From positions 186,001 through 250,000 of the forward strand of contig CM066298.1 in assembly GCA_033816765.1 (NCBI GenBank): DNA of 64,000 nucleotides, given 5' to 3'. The stretch's first letter is position 1, and each line of letters starts with the position of its first letter. Positions 44,853 to 55,306 of the stretch are shown here, one piece after another. Source of the DNA: Nothopassalora personata (lineage: Eukaryota > Ascomycota > Dothideomycetes > Mycosphaerellales > Mycosphaerellaceae). The notes below the pieces were generated by a model. That model was not told the DNA's origin, made no database searches, and saw only the letters and a list, made by a program, of their open reading frames with translations. The translations under genes were made by a program, and so were the position numbers.

Positions 44853-46925
44853 ATGGCAAGACCCACCGGCACCGGCGCGCCAGGCGCAGGCGCAGAGAAC
44901 ACTGACCGACGCGTCCATCGCGCGTCCCTTAGTAGATCATCCTTCTTCACCCTCCCACCTGATCCGCCGGATCCCAACAGCGCGAACCCAGCCCAGGCGA
45001 CTCAGACCCAAGGACGAGAAGAGGATATTGTGAACAAGCTCCTCGACGAGAACAACCAGTACCGCAAGCAGCATAAGAAAGTGTTCGACCAACTCCAAGA
45101 GATTGAAGAGGAGGAAGCCGAAACAGAACTGAACTTGGCTGATCTGTGCGGGCACGAGTTCATCGAGGATGAGACAGAAGACGAAGGAGCGGGCACGAGT
45201 GCAAGCGCACCTGAGAGGAGGGTTACTATCGACAACTTCCAGGAAGCTTTTGACTCACTGAATGGGCTGAACGCCGATAAGTTCAAGAAGACGGTCAACG
45301 ACCACCCTCAAGCGATCCACAAGATCCTGTGCGACATCGAGTCAGACCATCGCCGCACACACAAACTAAATGCGACACTCGAGATGGCCAACCGCATCAA
45401 CCTCCGTAAGGCGCAAGATGCAAAGGACCAGATGGACCGACTCGAGGATGCGATTGGTGAGGAACAAGCGGAGAACACCACTCTCAAGGAGGAAATCACC
45501 AAGTTGAAGGAGGAGATCGCAAAGCACGATAACACCATCAACGTCGACCCCGATGAACTTATCCAAGCCAAGGCTGATACGGCCAAGGCCACGGAAGCTA
45601 AGAAGCTGTACCGCACCCAGTGCAAGGCAGCTGAGGCCAAGCTTGTAGCTGCCGAGGAACGCATTGCTGAGCTCGAGAAGCAAAAGAAGGAACGAGGGCG
45701 GTCCAAGGAGAAACAGGACCCACCTCCGCAGAGAACGGAGTCCGAAGAGTCGCTGGAGCGTCGCCAGAATGGCGGCAAGCCAAACAAGCCTCAGAAGTCC
45801 GGCAAGCCCACGAAGAACAACGGAGATCCTGATTCGTCTAACTCTTCGGACGACGAGGATGGTGACAAGGACAAGAACCGCAAGAACAGTCGCAAGAGCG
45901 GTAGTCGCGAGAGGGCTAGTAAGAAGACGGACTCAGATGGCAACCCCATCTCGGCATACACCACATATGATGCCAACATGACTACCGGCATCAAGTCTTC
46001 TACCGAACCGAAGGCCCCTACCAAGTTCGACCCGAAGAGCGACGACATCAAGTTTCAAGAATGGCAGCGTGCTGCTGAAGCTAAGCTGCAAGCATCCAAG
46101 TACCGTACAGTAAAGGACTCCCTTCAAAACGTCCAGAGCTGGCTGAAGAACGGCGCTTGGACATATGTCGACTCAAAGATTCCTAGTCTCACCAAGTCCA
46201 CGGATGGCACAACTACCCAGTATGCCTCCGTTGATGAGATGATGGAGGATCTGGCTAAGCGCTACGGCACCCGCAACGCCCACGCCAACGCCATGACCAA
46301 GCTCAACACTCTTCAGCAAGGCGACAAGGAGAAGTTCAGCGACTTCTACCCATCCTTCCGCGAGAACGCCGACATCGTCAATCTGGACAACGGCGCCGAG
46401 GAGAAGAAGCTCGAGAAGGACTTCTTACTCCGCAAGCTGAATGCGCGCTACGACAACCGCATTATGAACGAGGATACGGCCAAGATGACTCTCGAACAAG
46501 TTGTCTCAGCACTGTACGATTACGAGGACAAGTTTGAAGCCTACGACCTTAAGCACGGCAAGACCAGCAACAAGACCCAAGGTGACAAGAAGAACACCAA
46601 GGGTGGCGATGACAAGAAGGATAGCACTTCGAGCGGTGGAGGCAACACGAACACCACTACCAACCCGAATGCTAAGACCAAGTGGGCTGACCGTCCTCAG
46701 CAGTATCAGCACATCCAGCCTCTGGATGCGACTCGAGCCCAAGAATGCATCGACCAGAATCGGTGTCTGAAGTGCGAAGAAGAGGGACACCGCCGCGTTG
46801 ACACAGACCAGTGTCCACTGCGCGATGTTGCCCGCCGTCCTTTCGCACCAGGTTACAACCCAAGCAACAACCGTCGCAATGGTGGTGGCAATGCCAACAA
46901 CAACGGCGGCGCGGGAAACGCCTAG
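44853..46925 (+). CDS. gag: Gypsy-2 Gag protein
   Basis: 690 residues from the ATG at 44853. The N-terminal third holds a long charged coiled-coil-like region (about residues 170-275, KLKEEIAKHDNTIN and AAEERIAELEKQKKER), then a Lys/Ser/Asp-rich linker. A retrotransposon gag domain follows at about 385-570, with KFQEWQRAAEAKLQASK and LEKDFLLRKLNARYDNRI. A zinc knuckle at C638, C641, H646 and C654 has seven residues between His and the last Cys instead of the usual four. The C-terminus is Asn/Gly-rich. Gag forms the virus-like particle and binds RNA. The pol frame overlaps its 3' end by at least 115 bases in the -1 frame. Confidence 0.93.
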   Translation: MARPTGTGAPGAGAENTDRRVHRASLSRSSFFTLPPDPPDPNSANPAQATQTQGREEDIVNKLLDENNQYRKQHKKVFDQLQEIEEEEAETELNLADLCGHEFIEDETEDEGAGTSASAPERRVTIDNFQEAFDSLNGLNADKFKKTVNDHPQAIHKILCDIESDHRRTHKLNATLEMANRINLRKAQDAKDQMDRLEDAIGEEQAENTTLKEEITKLKEEIAKHDNTINVDPDELIQAKADTAKATEAKKLYRTQCKAAEAKLVAAEERIAELEKQKKERGRSKEKQDPPPQRTESEESLERRQNGGKPNKPQKSGKPTKNNGDPDSSNSSDDEDGDKDKNRKNSRKSGSRERASKKTDSDGNPISAYTTYDANMTTGIKSSTEPKAPTKFDPKSDDIKFQEWQRAAEAKLQASKYRTVKDSLQNVQSWLKNGAWTYVDSKIPSLTKSTDGTTTQYASVDEMMEDLAKRYGTRNAHANAMTKLNTLQQGDKEKFSDFYPSFRENADIVNLDNGAEEKKLEKDFLLRKLNARYDNRIMNEDTAKMTLEQVVSALYDYEDKFEAYDLKHGKTSNKTQGDKKNTKGGDDKKDSTSSGGGNTNTTTNPNAKTKWADRPQQYQHIQPLDATRAQECIDQNRCLKCEEEGHRRVDTDQCPLRDVARRPFAPGYNPSNNRRNGGGNANNNGGAGNA

Positions 46926-49900
46926 TCCACTCTGTGAGCGCAACACACAGTGGACCGCACGAGTCACGAGTACAAGAGCATGAACATGAGCAAGGACCTC
47001 CTGAGAGAGGCAAGGTTTTGAGCATATCGGCACACTCCCTGCTGGCTGCAAACCACTCTGTAGATGAACACAATCCAGTGATAGCTTCTCATTTGGTTAT
47101 GCCATGCACAGTGAATGGAAAGATCCCTGCTCAAACCTTTCATGATGATGGTGCTAACTCTACGTACTTCGACATCGACTTTGCGCGCAGAAATAACCTT
47201 GATATGATACAACTGCCCAACCCCATGGGGCTGATGTTAGCAGACGGCCAACCTGCTAGTGACCTAATCACTCACAGAACAACGGCACAGATCCAGATCG
47301 GCGACCACGTGGAGACAAGGTCTGGTTACTGCGCATCACTGGAATATGATGTAGTCCTCGGCCGACCCTGGCACGACGAGCATCAGCCTGTGTTCCACTA
47401 TGCGTCAGGAACCATGACTCTGTTCTCAGCCTATTGCCGCGCCAACTGCTTGAGGAGCACTGAACCCGTATGCGTGCAGTCTATCAACGACAAAGGAACC
47501 ACGCCGGTGTGCATCCTGCAGACCGAAATGCCAGTGCTCGAACCCTCCAGATCCAACTTCGCTAACTACGTACGACCTTACGTAGAGGATGAAGATGAAC
47601 CCGTCCCAGCTGTGGTTCAGGAGACACACAACACGAAGGCAGCCATGCGGCATGCAGTAGACCTTGAAGAAGAACTGGAAGCATCACACCACGCCCGTAA
47701 GCCATTACCTGCTGATGGTCCTGACACTCTGAAGCGTCCGGCTCGACACACCAAGAAGGCGCCGAAGCCTATGCCAGAAGAACCCGAGATCGATATCAAA
47801 CCCATCACGGCAGAGGCGCTTAGGCGAATGAGTCGCAGGCAAGGCTGTGAAATTCATATGATGTGGATGTTTGATCCGAAAGAAGACCTTGACAAACAAG
47901 TCGCTCGCGATCCCCTCTCAGCTTGTGCGCTGAAGGCATTCGGCATGCGAGCTAAGCCCGTAAGAGGAGGCACGGCTGCGATGTTGGTGGACTCCAACAC
48001 TCAGGAGAACATGGACAGATTGGAGAAGTCCCCGGGTGATTACACCCAGCGACAACTCAATGCATCTGCCGTGTCAGCCGACGACTATCAGCGATTCATG
48101 AACGGCAAAGACAAAGACCAAGATCCTACCCCTTTGCTGCCGGTTGAATTCCGAGAAATGGCCAGACTGTTCAGCCGCAAGGAGGCAGACAAGGTGCCAC
48201 CAAGGAGACCAGGTGTGGACCACGAGATCAAACTGAAGAACGGTCAAACCCCTCCGTTTCGAAGACCATACTCCTTCTCCGCTCGGGAAAACGAGGTCAT
48301 TAAAAAATGGGTCGATGACCAGCTCGAAAAAGGCTTCATCCAGCGCAGTGTGTCACCAGCAGCAGCACCTGTTCTGATAGTAAAGAAACCAGGCGGAGGA
48401 CTCCGCGTTTGTGTCGACTATCGTGCACTGAACGCGCTGACCACAAAGAGCAGGTACCCAATCCCTCTCTTTCAGGAAACGCTAGACCGCATTGCAGGCG
48501 CGCAATGGTTCACTAAGCTGGATGTCATTGCAGCATTCAACCGTATCCGCATTGCAGCAGGGGATGAATGGAAAACGGCATTCACTACTAGGTATGGGCA
48601 GTTCGAATGCGTGGTTATGCCCTTTGGATTATGCAATGCGCCAGGAACATTCCAATCCTTCATTAACGACACTCTGAGGGAGTTCTTGGATGACTTCGTA
48701 TCATGCTACCTGGATGATGCACTTGTATTCAGCAAAACCAGGGAAGAGCACGTCCAACATGTGCTAAAGGTTCTGAGAAAGCTCGACGCTGCTGGACTGC
48801 AGCTCGACATCGACAAGTGCGAGTTCTTCAGACATGAGACCACATATCTTGGCGTGATTATTACGAACGAAGGCATCAAAATGGATCCAGCCAAGATCGA
48901 ATGCGTGAAGAACTGGCCTACTCCCGCCAACGTTACCGATATTTTGTCGTTCACGGGGTTTGCCAACTTCTATCGGCGGTTCATCAAAGACTTTAGCAAG
49001 ATCTGTTTGCCCATGACCAAACTCACGCGCAAGAACGTACCATGGGAATGGTCAGAGTCGTGCCAACGAGCATTCGACGCGCTGAAACAGGCATTCATCG
49101 ACGCCCCTACACTGAAGCACTTCTATCCAGGAAGAGAAACGATTCTCGAAACAGATGCCTCGGATTACGTGACCGCAGCAGTCCTTTCTCAACGAGATGA
49201 GAATGGCGTACTTCATCCGATCGCATACATGTCCAAGAAGATGGATCCGCAACAGTGCAATTACGACATCTATGACAAGGAGCTTTTGGCGATCGTACAA
49301 GCTTTCGAAGAATGGCGCCCGGAGCTAACCGTCAACGAGTACGGCACTGACGACTACGAGAATCTGCCAGACCCCGACTCTGCAGAGGACAAGCCTACTC
49401 TCGTGTATTCTGATCACAAGAACCTTGAATGGTTCATGAGTACGAAACAGCTTAACCGAAGGCAAGCTAGGTGGGCCGAGTTCCTGTCCCAATTCTTCTT
49501 CAAGATAGTGTACCGACCAGGCGTACAAGGCACGAAGCCGGACAGTCTCACACGGCGCTCACAGGACCTTCCTGTGCCTGGCGATCTTACTGATCCGCGC
49601 AATCAGCAACAACATCAGATATTGCTTGGGCCAGACCGGGTTCTGAATCTGTCCTCCACGAGAGTCCTTAGCGCCTCCGCCAACGACGTCGTGACTCCGC
49701 TCACCACCGCCATCCGAGAATTGTATGCGCAGCCAGAAGCAGAGGAGGCCGTCCAACAACTGGAACGCGATGAGCCATGCACGCTGCTACGAAAACATCG
49801 TATCGACGACCGTCATGCAGTGCCAGTTGGGGGAATGATATACATCAAGAACATCTATGGCGGATACAGCCTGTTCGTTCCACCAGAGTCAGAAGATGCC

Positions 49901-51925
49901 CTTGATGAAGGAGAAGTGCCGGTGCGCACTCGCATCGTGCAAGCTTTCCATGACCATGCCGCAGCGGGCCACATGGGAGATGAAAAGACTTACGAACTCG
50001 TTGCTCGCAATTATACTTGGCCAGGCATGGCTCGTTTTGTCAAGAAATACGTCCGAGCTTGTCGCACTTGCCACACGAACAAGAGCACCAACATCCAGTA
50101 CCCTGGACTGTTGAAGCCGTTGCCTGTACCATTCGGCGCATGGGAAGACATTGCTGTCGACTTCGTCGTCAAACTGCCGGAGGGGAAGAGTGCGGTGGAT
50201 GGACGAACATACGAGAACATCATGACGGTCACATGCCGCCTTACCAAGGAAAGACACATCATTCCTGTCCTCTCGATGACCGCCGAACATTGTGCCTTGG
50301 TGTTCTTGAAGTACGTGTTCAGCAGACATGGGCTTCCCAAGTCCATCGTCTCAGATCGCGGCACGCAATGGGTATCGGCCTTTTGGCGAAGGATCTGTGC
50401 CCTCCTAGGCATCAACCAGAAGCTCTCATCTTCATATCACCCGGAGACGGACGGCCAGTCGGAGAACACGAACAAGGTGATGGAACAGTACCTCCGCATG
50501 TTCGTCAATTACGCTCAGGATGACTGGCCGGATTGGGCCCCGTTGGCCGAGTTTACTGCTAACAACGCCGTATCAGCTACAACAGGGGTATCACCGTTCT
50601 ACGCCAACACAGGACGTAACCCACGCTTTTCCGAGCTCCACCTCGAGCTCCCAATGCCACTTATGCCACACAGGCAACGACTCGACGCGGAGTCAGCAGA
50701 CAGGTTCGCAAGAAAGATGCATGACATGCAGGAGTTCCTACGACAGCAAATGGCCCTCGCCCAAGCCGTCCAAGCCGAATACGCAAACCAAAACCGTACA
50801 CCAGCACCACGATACGTCGAAGGTAACGAGGTATGGGTGAGCACCGAGAACTGGGAGATGGAGAGACCGTCTAGGAAGTTGGACGTGAAGTGGTCAGGTC
50901 CGCACGTGATCACGGAGGTGCTGCCGGGGAACACCTATAAAGTGGAGCTGCCGCCCACTATGAATATTGACAACCGCTTCCACTCACACCTTCTAGCACC
51001 GGTTCATCCTCCAGTCGAAGGGCAAGTACAACCTGCGCCTCCACCGATACGAATCGTGGACGACGAACAACACGAAACCAACCCAGCCGAGCCCGACTTT
51101 TGGGAAGTGGAGGAGGTGTTGGATTGCAAGAAGAGATGGCCGAGAGGAAGAACACCTAGAGGTGGTGTGAAAGAGCCATATTATGAGTACTTGGTGAAGT
51201 ACGTTGGATACCTAGAACCATCCTATGAAGCTGCGGGCCAGGTCATTGAGACAGCCGCCGCCTCTGTCGCCGACTTTCACCATAACCATCCTCGAGCAAC
51301 CAGACCACCTGGTTTTCAACCTCCTGCAGACTGGGTTGCCAATGAGGATGCCACGGGCATGCGACTGGCGCGTGACTCAGCACTCAATGCAGCAGCGATG
51401 GCTCTGATGCCGGTGGGACCTGGACTCAGGACTTGTGAGAAAGAGAGCGATACGCGTCGCGATGACGATCTTTCTCGACAAACAGACCAAGTAACAGGAG
51501 TGGATCTGCTGATTGGCGCGAGTCATGACGACAGTGAAGCTGATGCGCATCAGATCGCAGTGTGTAGCCGCCTGGATGGCGCGAGTCACTACGGCACAGG
51601 GTACCTGTGTGAAGAGCTGGGTACACACACCGAGAAAGACACCGTCCGGACAGTAGCTGAGGCTGCTGCGCCGTGTCGCCGCGAAAGTCTGCCTGCGTTA
51701 CGTAGCGTCATAGATGGTTACGCGGAGGACGAGGAAGTCGACACTGTGACGGATGATGAGTTGATAGACGACGAGAAGTTCGCGAAGGCAATGATGGATA
51801 CGATGGATAGGAGAGGACAGAGTGCTCCGGAGCGCACTCTCAGAGGGGGGGGTAGTGTCACCGTACCGGCGCCCATTCACCTCGATCCGCGCGCACGTGC
51901 GTGGGCACCACAAGCGCGCCGCTGA
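46811..51925 (+). CDS. pol: Gypsy-2 Pol polyprotein (PR-RT-RNase H-integrase-chromodomain)
   Basis: The open frame lies in the -1 frame to gag and has no ATG at its start, so it is probably made by frameshifting; numbering here is from 46811. Protease: D112-D113-G114-A115, with Asp where Ser/Thr is usual. Reverse transcriptase: about 470-690, with FTKLDVIAAFNRI, MPFGLCNAPGTFQ and YLDD at 633-636. RNase H: LETDASDYVTAAVLSQRDE and ELLAIVQAFEEW. Integrase: zinc site H1049, H1054, C1084, C1087, and catalytic D1117, D1182, E1218 (D64D35E). A GPY-like segment (WSGPHVITEV) is followed by a chromodomain (about 1427-1500, FWEVEEVLDCKKRW). A tail of about 200 residues follows, and the frame ends inside the 3' LTR. 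The chromodomain in such elements directs insertion to marked chromatin. Confidence 0.94.
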   Translation: MSTARCCPPSFRTRLQPKQQPSQWWWQCQQQRRRGKRLVHSVSATHSGPHESRVQEHEHEQGPPERGKVLSISAHSLLAANHSVDEHNPVIASHLVMPCTVNGKIPAQTFHDDGANSTYFDIDFARRNNLDMIQLPNPMGLMLADGQPASDLITHRTTAQIQIGDHVETRSGYCASLEYDVVLGRPWHDEHQPVFHYASGTMTLFSAYCRANCLRSTEPVCVQSINDKGTTPVCILQTEMPVLEPSRSNFANYVRPYVEDEDEPVPAVVQETHNTKAAMRHAVDLEEELEASHHARKPLPADGPDTLKRPARHTKKAPKPMPEEPEIDIKPITAEALRRMSRRQGCEIHMMWMFDPKEDLDKQVARDPLSACALKAFGMRAKPVRGGTAAMLVDSNTQENMDRLEKSPGDYTQRQLNASAVSADDYQRFMNGKDKDQDPTPLLPVEFREMARLFSRKEADKVPPRRPGVDHEIKLKNGQTPPFRRPYSFSARENEVIKKWVDDQLEKGFIQRSVSPAAAPVLIVKKPGGGLRVCVDYRALNALTTKSRYPIPLFQETLDRIAGAQWFTKLDVIAAFNRIRIAAGDEWKTAFTTRYGQFECVVMPFGLCNAPGTFQSFINDTLREFLDDFVSCYLDDALVFSKTREEHVQHVLKVLRKLDAAGLQLDIDKCEFFRHETTYLGVIITNEGIKMDPAKIECVKNWPTPANVTDILSFTGFANFYRRFIKDFSKICLPMTKLTRKNVPWEWSESCQRAFDALKQAFIDAPTLKHFYPGRETILETDASDYVTAAVLSQRDENGVLHPIAYMSKKMDPQQCNYDIYDKELLAIVQAFEEWRPELTVNEYGTDDYENLPDPDSAEDKPTLVYSDHKNLEWFMSTKQLNRRQARWAEFLSQFFFKIVYRPGVQGTKPDSLTRRSQDLPVPGDLTDPRNQQQHQILLGPDRVLNLSSTRVLSASANDVVTPLTTAIRELYAQPEAEEAVQQLERDEPCTLLRKHRIDDRHAVPVGGMIYIKNIYGGYSLFVPPESEDALDEGEVPVRTRIVQAFHDHAAAGHMGDEKTYELVARNYTWPGMARFVKKYVRACRTCHTNKSTNIQYPGLLKPLPVPFGAWEDIAVDFVVKLPEGKSAVDGRTYENIMTVTCRLTKERHIIPVLSMTAEHCALVFLKYVFSRHGLPKSIVSDRGTQWVSAFWRRICALLGINQKLSSSYHPETDGQSENTNKVMEQYLRMFVNYAQDDWPDWAPLAEFTANNAVSATTGVSPFYANTGRNPRFSELHLELPMPLMPHRQRLDAESADRFARKMHDMQEFLRQQMALAQAVQAEYANQNRTPAPRYVEGNEVWVSTENWEMERPSRKLDVKWSGPHVITEVLPGNTYKVELPPTMNIDNRFHSHLLAPVHPPVEGQVQPAPPPIRIVDDEQHETNPAEPDFWEVEEVLDCKKRWPRGRTPRGGVKEPYYEYLVKYVGYLEPSYEAAGQVIETAAASVADFHHNHPRATRPPGFQPPADWVANEDATGMRLARDSALNAAAMALMPVGPGLRTCEKESDTRRDDDLSRQTDQVTGVDLLIGASHDDSEADAHQIAVCSRLDGASHYGTGYLCEELGTHTEKDTVRTVAEAAAPCRRESLPALRSVIDGYAEDEEVDTVTDDELIDDEKFAKAMMDTMDRRGQSAPERTLRGGGSVTVPAPIHLDPRARAWAPQARR
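51842..51855 (+). other. Gypsy-2 polypurine tract
   Basis: agagggggggggta-type purine run directly before the 3' LTR, the priming site for plus-strand DNA. It is also read as codons of pol. Confidence 0.8.
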
Positions 51926-52048
51926 CTAAGCCGCTGACTAATCGGCTTGGCGCTCCCTTAAGTATCTCGCGCTCTCCGCGCCTCTCTTAGATAGCTATCT
52001 ATTCGACTTGTACCTTATCCGACCACGTGCTTGCACCTGCTTGTGACA
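51856..52048 (+). repeat. Gypsy-2 3' LTR
   Basis: 193 bp, identical by eye to 44510-44702. The pol stop codon (51923-51925) lies within it. Confidence 0.95.
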
Positions 52049-52955
52049 TAAGAAGTCTATTATAAGAGCTAAGGGGAAAGGTAAAGAGAAGTAGATACGA
52101 CAGTTCGTCCGGTTTAACCTTATATCGTATAATGTGTTTGTCTCTTTAAGGGAGGGCAGTAACTATAACTACATCGTATATAGCGAGAGAATTCTTACGC
52201 ATACCTAGGAGTAGACTAATTATATAGACACCTTTCTATTACTACTCTAGCGAGTCCCTACGCCTAACCGACCTACGTAGCTATAGGATCTCTTTATATT
52301 AGAGGCACCCGAGGTAAAGGAGATGCTAAGGGAGCCGCACTTTAAGCATTATTTTACTTCGCGTATTAATTCTACTAGTCGATAGCCTGTCCGGGTAAGG
52401 GAGTTACTACTCAAAAGAGGGGATCTTAATTTACTCGTTACGGCTTTTAATAGTAGACCTAGTACTAAGCGTGTTATTATTAAGGTCTTCATTATCCGAG
52501 AAATCTACGAAGACATATAGAAGAATGTTTATATCGCTAATAAGGATAAGGACTAGGACTAGGACTAGGACTAGGACTAGGATTAGGCTACGTCTACATA
52601 GGATACGCGGCAGTCTACTCCGCTTAGTATTAGCGGTGTACGAGATGCTACTATGGGAGTAGATAGCGACGATGCTCTATTTGTACACTAGGACGAACCC
52701 GAAGCACTACTACTACTATCGTAGCCATTATATAAAGTATAGCCTAGTAGGTTCCGTATACCTCGTCCTCTCTCGCCTCCTTAGTAGGAGCGTCGCGAGG
52801 ACTATCTCGATAATACTAAATACGAGCGATACCTTACTTAAGGCCGGCTCGATGCATTAATTGAGCGAGGCGCTTCGAACGGCGAGAGTAGTACAACTGC
52901 TAGTACGACTACTACTACTAGTACAACTACTTAACGTACCTCGAAGAAGGCGTAC
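52049..52955 (+). pseudogene. Decayed frame, second part (after Gypsy-2)
   Basis: Continues the frame broken at 44509: IRAKGKGKEK, FVRFNLISYNVFVSLREGSN, EAPEVKEMLREPHFKHYF, then a ggacta hexamer run (about 52548-52590, D-stop repeats that would be Asp-Gln), then GVDSDDALFVH and an acidic, Ser/Thr-rich tail. Stops are TAG throughout. No family recognised; it may be the second gene of the 41-57 kb element. Confidence 0.4.
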
Positions 52956-53303
52956 TGTTAGGAACCGCTGTACGTTATCACAACTCGGGCTTGGATCTTT
53001 GCAGGGATGTCTCAATCAGTTATGAAGGTAGTGGTTCCAAACAGTATATGGTGTATACTTAAAATGAGTTGAGCACGAGGCTCCTATCTACTCGTAAAGA
53101 AGCGTCGTCTATATAGTGCCATGTCTTGGCGTGATCTGTCCTGCTCTGCCCTGAGCGAGTCTGATCAACTGATCAAGAGTGATCAGGACCGATCAGTCCT
53201 GATCGCTCTGTCACGTGACTCCCCAGGCATCCATGTCTGCAGCTTCGTCTGGTTTCCTGCTCCGTTGTCCAACCATTTGCACCGATAACACTGTTCCGTA
53301 ACA
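52956..53303. mobile_element. Solo LTR (348 bp), not RIPed
   Basis: TGTTAGGAACC to TTCCGTAACA, flanked by the duplication cgtac at 52951-52955 and 53304-53308. Base composition is normal. It contains an inverted repeat gatcaggac/gtcctgatc (53181-53204) in a gatc-rich segment and a cacgtg E-box-like site near 53212. It belongs to a different family from the 22050 solo LTR and from the Gypsy LTRs. Confidence 0.85.
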
Positions 53304-53308
53304 CGTAC

Positions 53309-54130
53309 GAGGGTAGTAAGAAGCGCTCTATCTACGAGTTACTAACTACTAACGACGATAGCAACTAAAGTAGCCTACCTAACCTACCGGCTATAGTTCC
53401 ACGGCGTCTATAGGATTAGCCTAAGCCTTAAGAACGTCGAAGCCTAGGCGACTATAAAAACCGCTGTCTAATCTACTATAACGACTAGGATAATAGTAAG
53501 TGTGTTCGTTAGCGGACAAAGTGCTAACACTATATATGCTTCCGTTACATTACTAAGATAGTCGCTAAGTTTAATATGCTATATTGCCCTTACTACCGTA
53601 CACGTCTTTAACCCGAAGCTAAAGAGCCATTAGTACCTAGTATAGTATAGACACAAGTTACTAAGGACTAAGCTCCTACCGAATAGTAGGCTATAATAGA
53701 ATAGAATGTCGAGTAAGGTCGTATGTTTACTCTTCCAATTAGTACGCTATAACAAGCTATAGTCGAACACGTCGAGCCGGTTAGCATGTTCGCTCCTTCC
53801 GTAGGTACGCTAAACTAAGCCCTAGCTTTAGATAGTATACCCGAGTCTTCGTAACTAGAACGTTAGTAAGACGCCTAGCCTAGTAGTTAAGGCAGTCATC
53901 TATAGCCGCAACACTAGAATTAGCTATTAGAGCCTAGTCTATTACTATAAGAACAATTAACTACGGAGTCTACGGGTTAAGAACCTATAGGTTAAGTCAA
54001 TACGGTCTAAGATAACAATACTTAAGATAACAATACTTAAGATAACAATACTTAAGATAACAATACTTAAGACAACAATGCTTAAGACAATGCGGTAGCG
54101 TCGTCGATAGGCGACGTATTAAGACGACCT
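53309..54130 (+). pseudogene. Decayed frame with Cys-rich segment
   Basis: The plus frame gives KKRSIYELLTTND, then a segment with several Cys (SKCVR, TKC, CYCPYY-like), then a low-complexity region. Stops are frequent. A 15-bp tandem (about five units of aagataacaatactt) occupies 54008-54090. Possibly a zinc-binding protein of the host element; unidentified. Confidence 0.3.
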
Positions 54131-54228
54131 ACTAGGGTAGGTCGGGCCTCTACCGTAGGGATAGCCTTACTAAGGAGGCTCCGGAGTCGAAAGGACGTGT
54201 AGTAATGCTATTACGGTTACGGTTAGTA

Positions 54229-54271
54229 CACTTCCTCGTAGGCGTGTAATGCTCGCCCCTACGAGGAAGTG
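54229..54271. repeat. Hairpin motif copy 4 (43 bp)
   Basis: cacttcctcgtag and ctacgaggaagtg with the loop gcgtgtaatgctcgcc. The copy at 54721-54763 is its reverse complement with one base changed. Confidence 0.75.
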
Positions 54272-54537
54272 CTCGTATCTTTTATTATGTTAGAGTAGCT
54301 AATAGGGTATAGTTACTACGTATTTAATGTTTTAAGATCGACTTTAATAAATCTACCGCCTACCTCCTTACCTACTCCGCATCGGTCGTACGGAGGACAT
54401 AGATTACGAGCTCCTTCTCGATTAACGCACTTACTCGTAGGAGAATATCACCGCCGGAAGTCGTACCTACCTTAAGGAGGGTTACGAGTCGCTTAGTTAG
54501 TCTTAGCTTACTTTCGGGCACGACGAGTTTCCTATAG

Positions 54538-54602
54538 CACTTACTCGTAGGGGTGTAGTAATAGGCCCTACGAGTAAGTACTATAGGCCCTACGAGTAAG
54601 TG
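54538..54602. repeat. Hairpin motif copy 6 (three arms)
   Basis: One cacttactcgtagggg arm followed by two inverted ccctacgagtaagt arms. A single half site lies upstream at 54428-54440. Confidence 0.7.
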
Positions 54603-54720
54603 CTTTTTACTAGAGTTAGATGTCGCTTTACTTACTTGCCTAATAACATTATAGCCTAGTCGCTACTTACTACCGTAAGCTTATATGTTTCGATATAGCT
54701 TGTTTCTTATAGAGTACTTA

Positions 54721-54763
54721 CACTTCCTCGGAGGGGCGAGCATTACACGCCTACGAGGAAGTG
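54721..54763. repeat. Hairpin motif copy 7 (43 bp)
   Basis: Reverse complement of 54229-54271 apart from one base, so the two copies bracket about 450 bp as inverted repeats. Confidence 0.75.
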
Positions 54764-55168
54764 CTCCTTACTAATACGAGGTATAGGGTCGTCTTTCGAC
54801 GCACAACTTTACTAACTATATACGGCTTAGTAGAACCTTAGCATTTACTATACGCTACTCCGTACACTTCGCTACTGTCGCTATAGTATTACCTAAATCT
54901 ACTTAACATATCTACTAATAGACGACTTATGTAAAGGCTCGAGTGCCTTAGGATCATATCCTCTAAAAACCTATAGGATTAGGACCTACTTATTTAAGAA
55001 CAATAGCTAGAAAATAGCCTATAATAGCATACTATTAAGAACTCACCTAGCAACGACAATACGACTTAGGATAATAGAGGAAAGGTATTTAAGAAGCGCG
55101 ACACTTCTCTAAATAACTGTCTTCCTTTCCTTAATATTCACATTACATACGCCCTCTTATAACTATCC

Positions 55169-55221
55169 GTAGTAGCAGTAGTAACAACAATAATAGTAGT
55201 AACAGTAGCAATAGTAGTAAC

Positions 55222-55306
<85 letters not shown>

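Larger units (their letters stand above)
44510..52048 (+). mobile_element. Intact, young chromodomain Gypsy retrotransposon (Gypsy-2)
   Basis: A 7539-bp element with 193-bp LTRs (44510-44702 and 51856-52048) that look identical by eye, and target duplication taaga at 44505-44509 and 52049-52053. It has a full gag (690 codons) and an overlapping pol frame (at least 1704 codons) with all catalytic motifs, a primer site at 44705-44714 and a purine tract before the 3' LTR. Base use is normal with no RIP, inside a heavily RIPed host sequence. It therefore inserted recently, after RIP of its surroundings, and may still be mobile or transcribed. Confidence 0.95.

Noticed and set aside
50017..50523. 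168-codon alternative frame within Gypsy-2 integrase
   Set aside because: Shadow of the pol frame, which has complete catalytic motifs.
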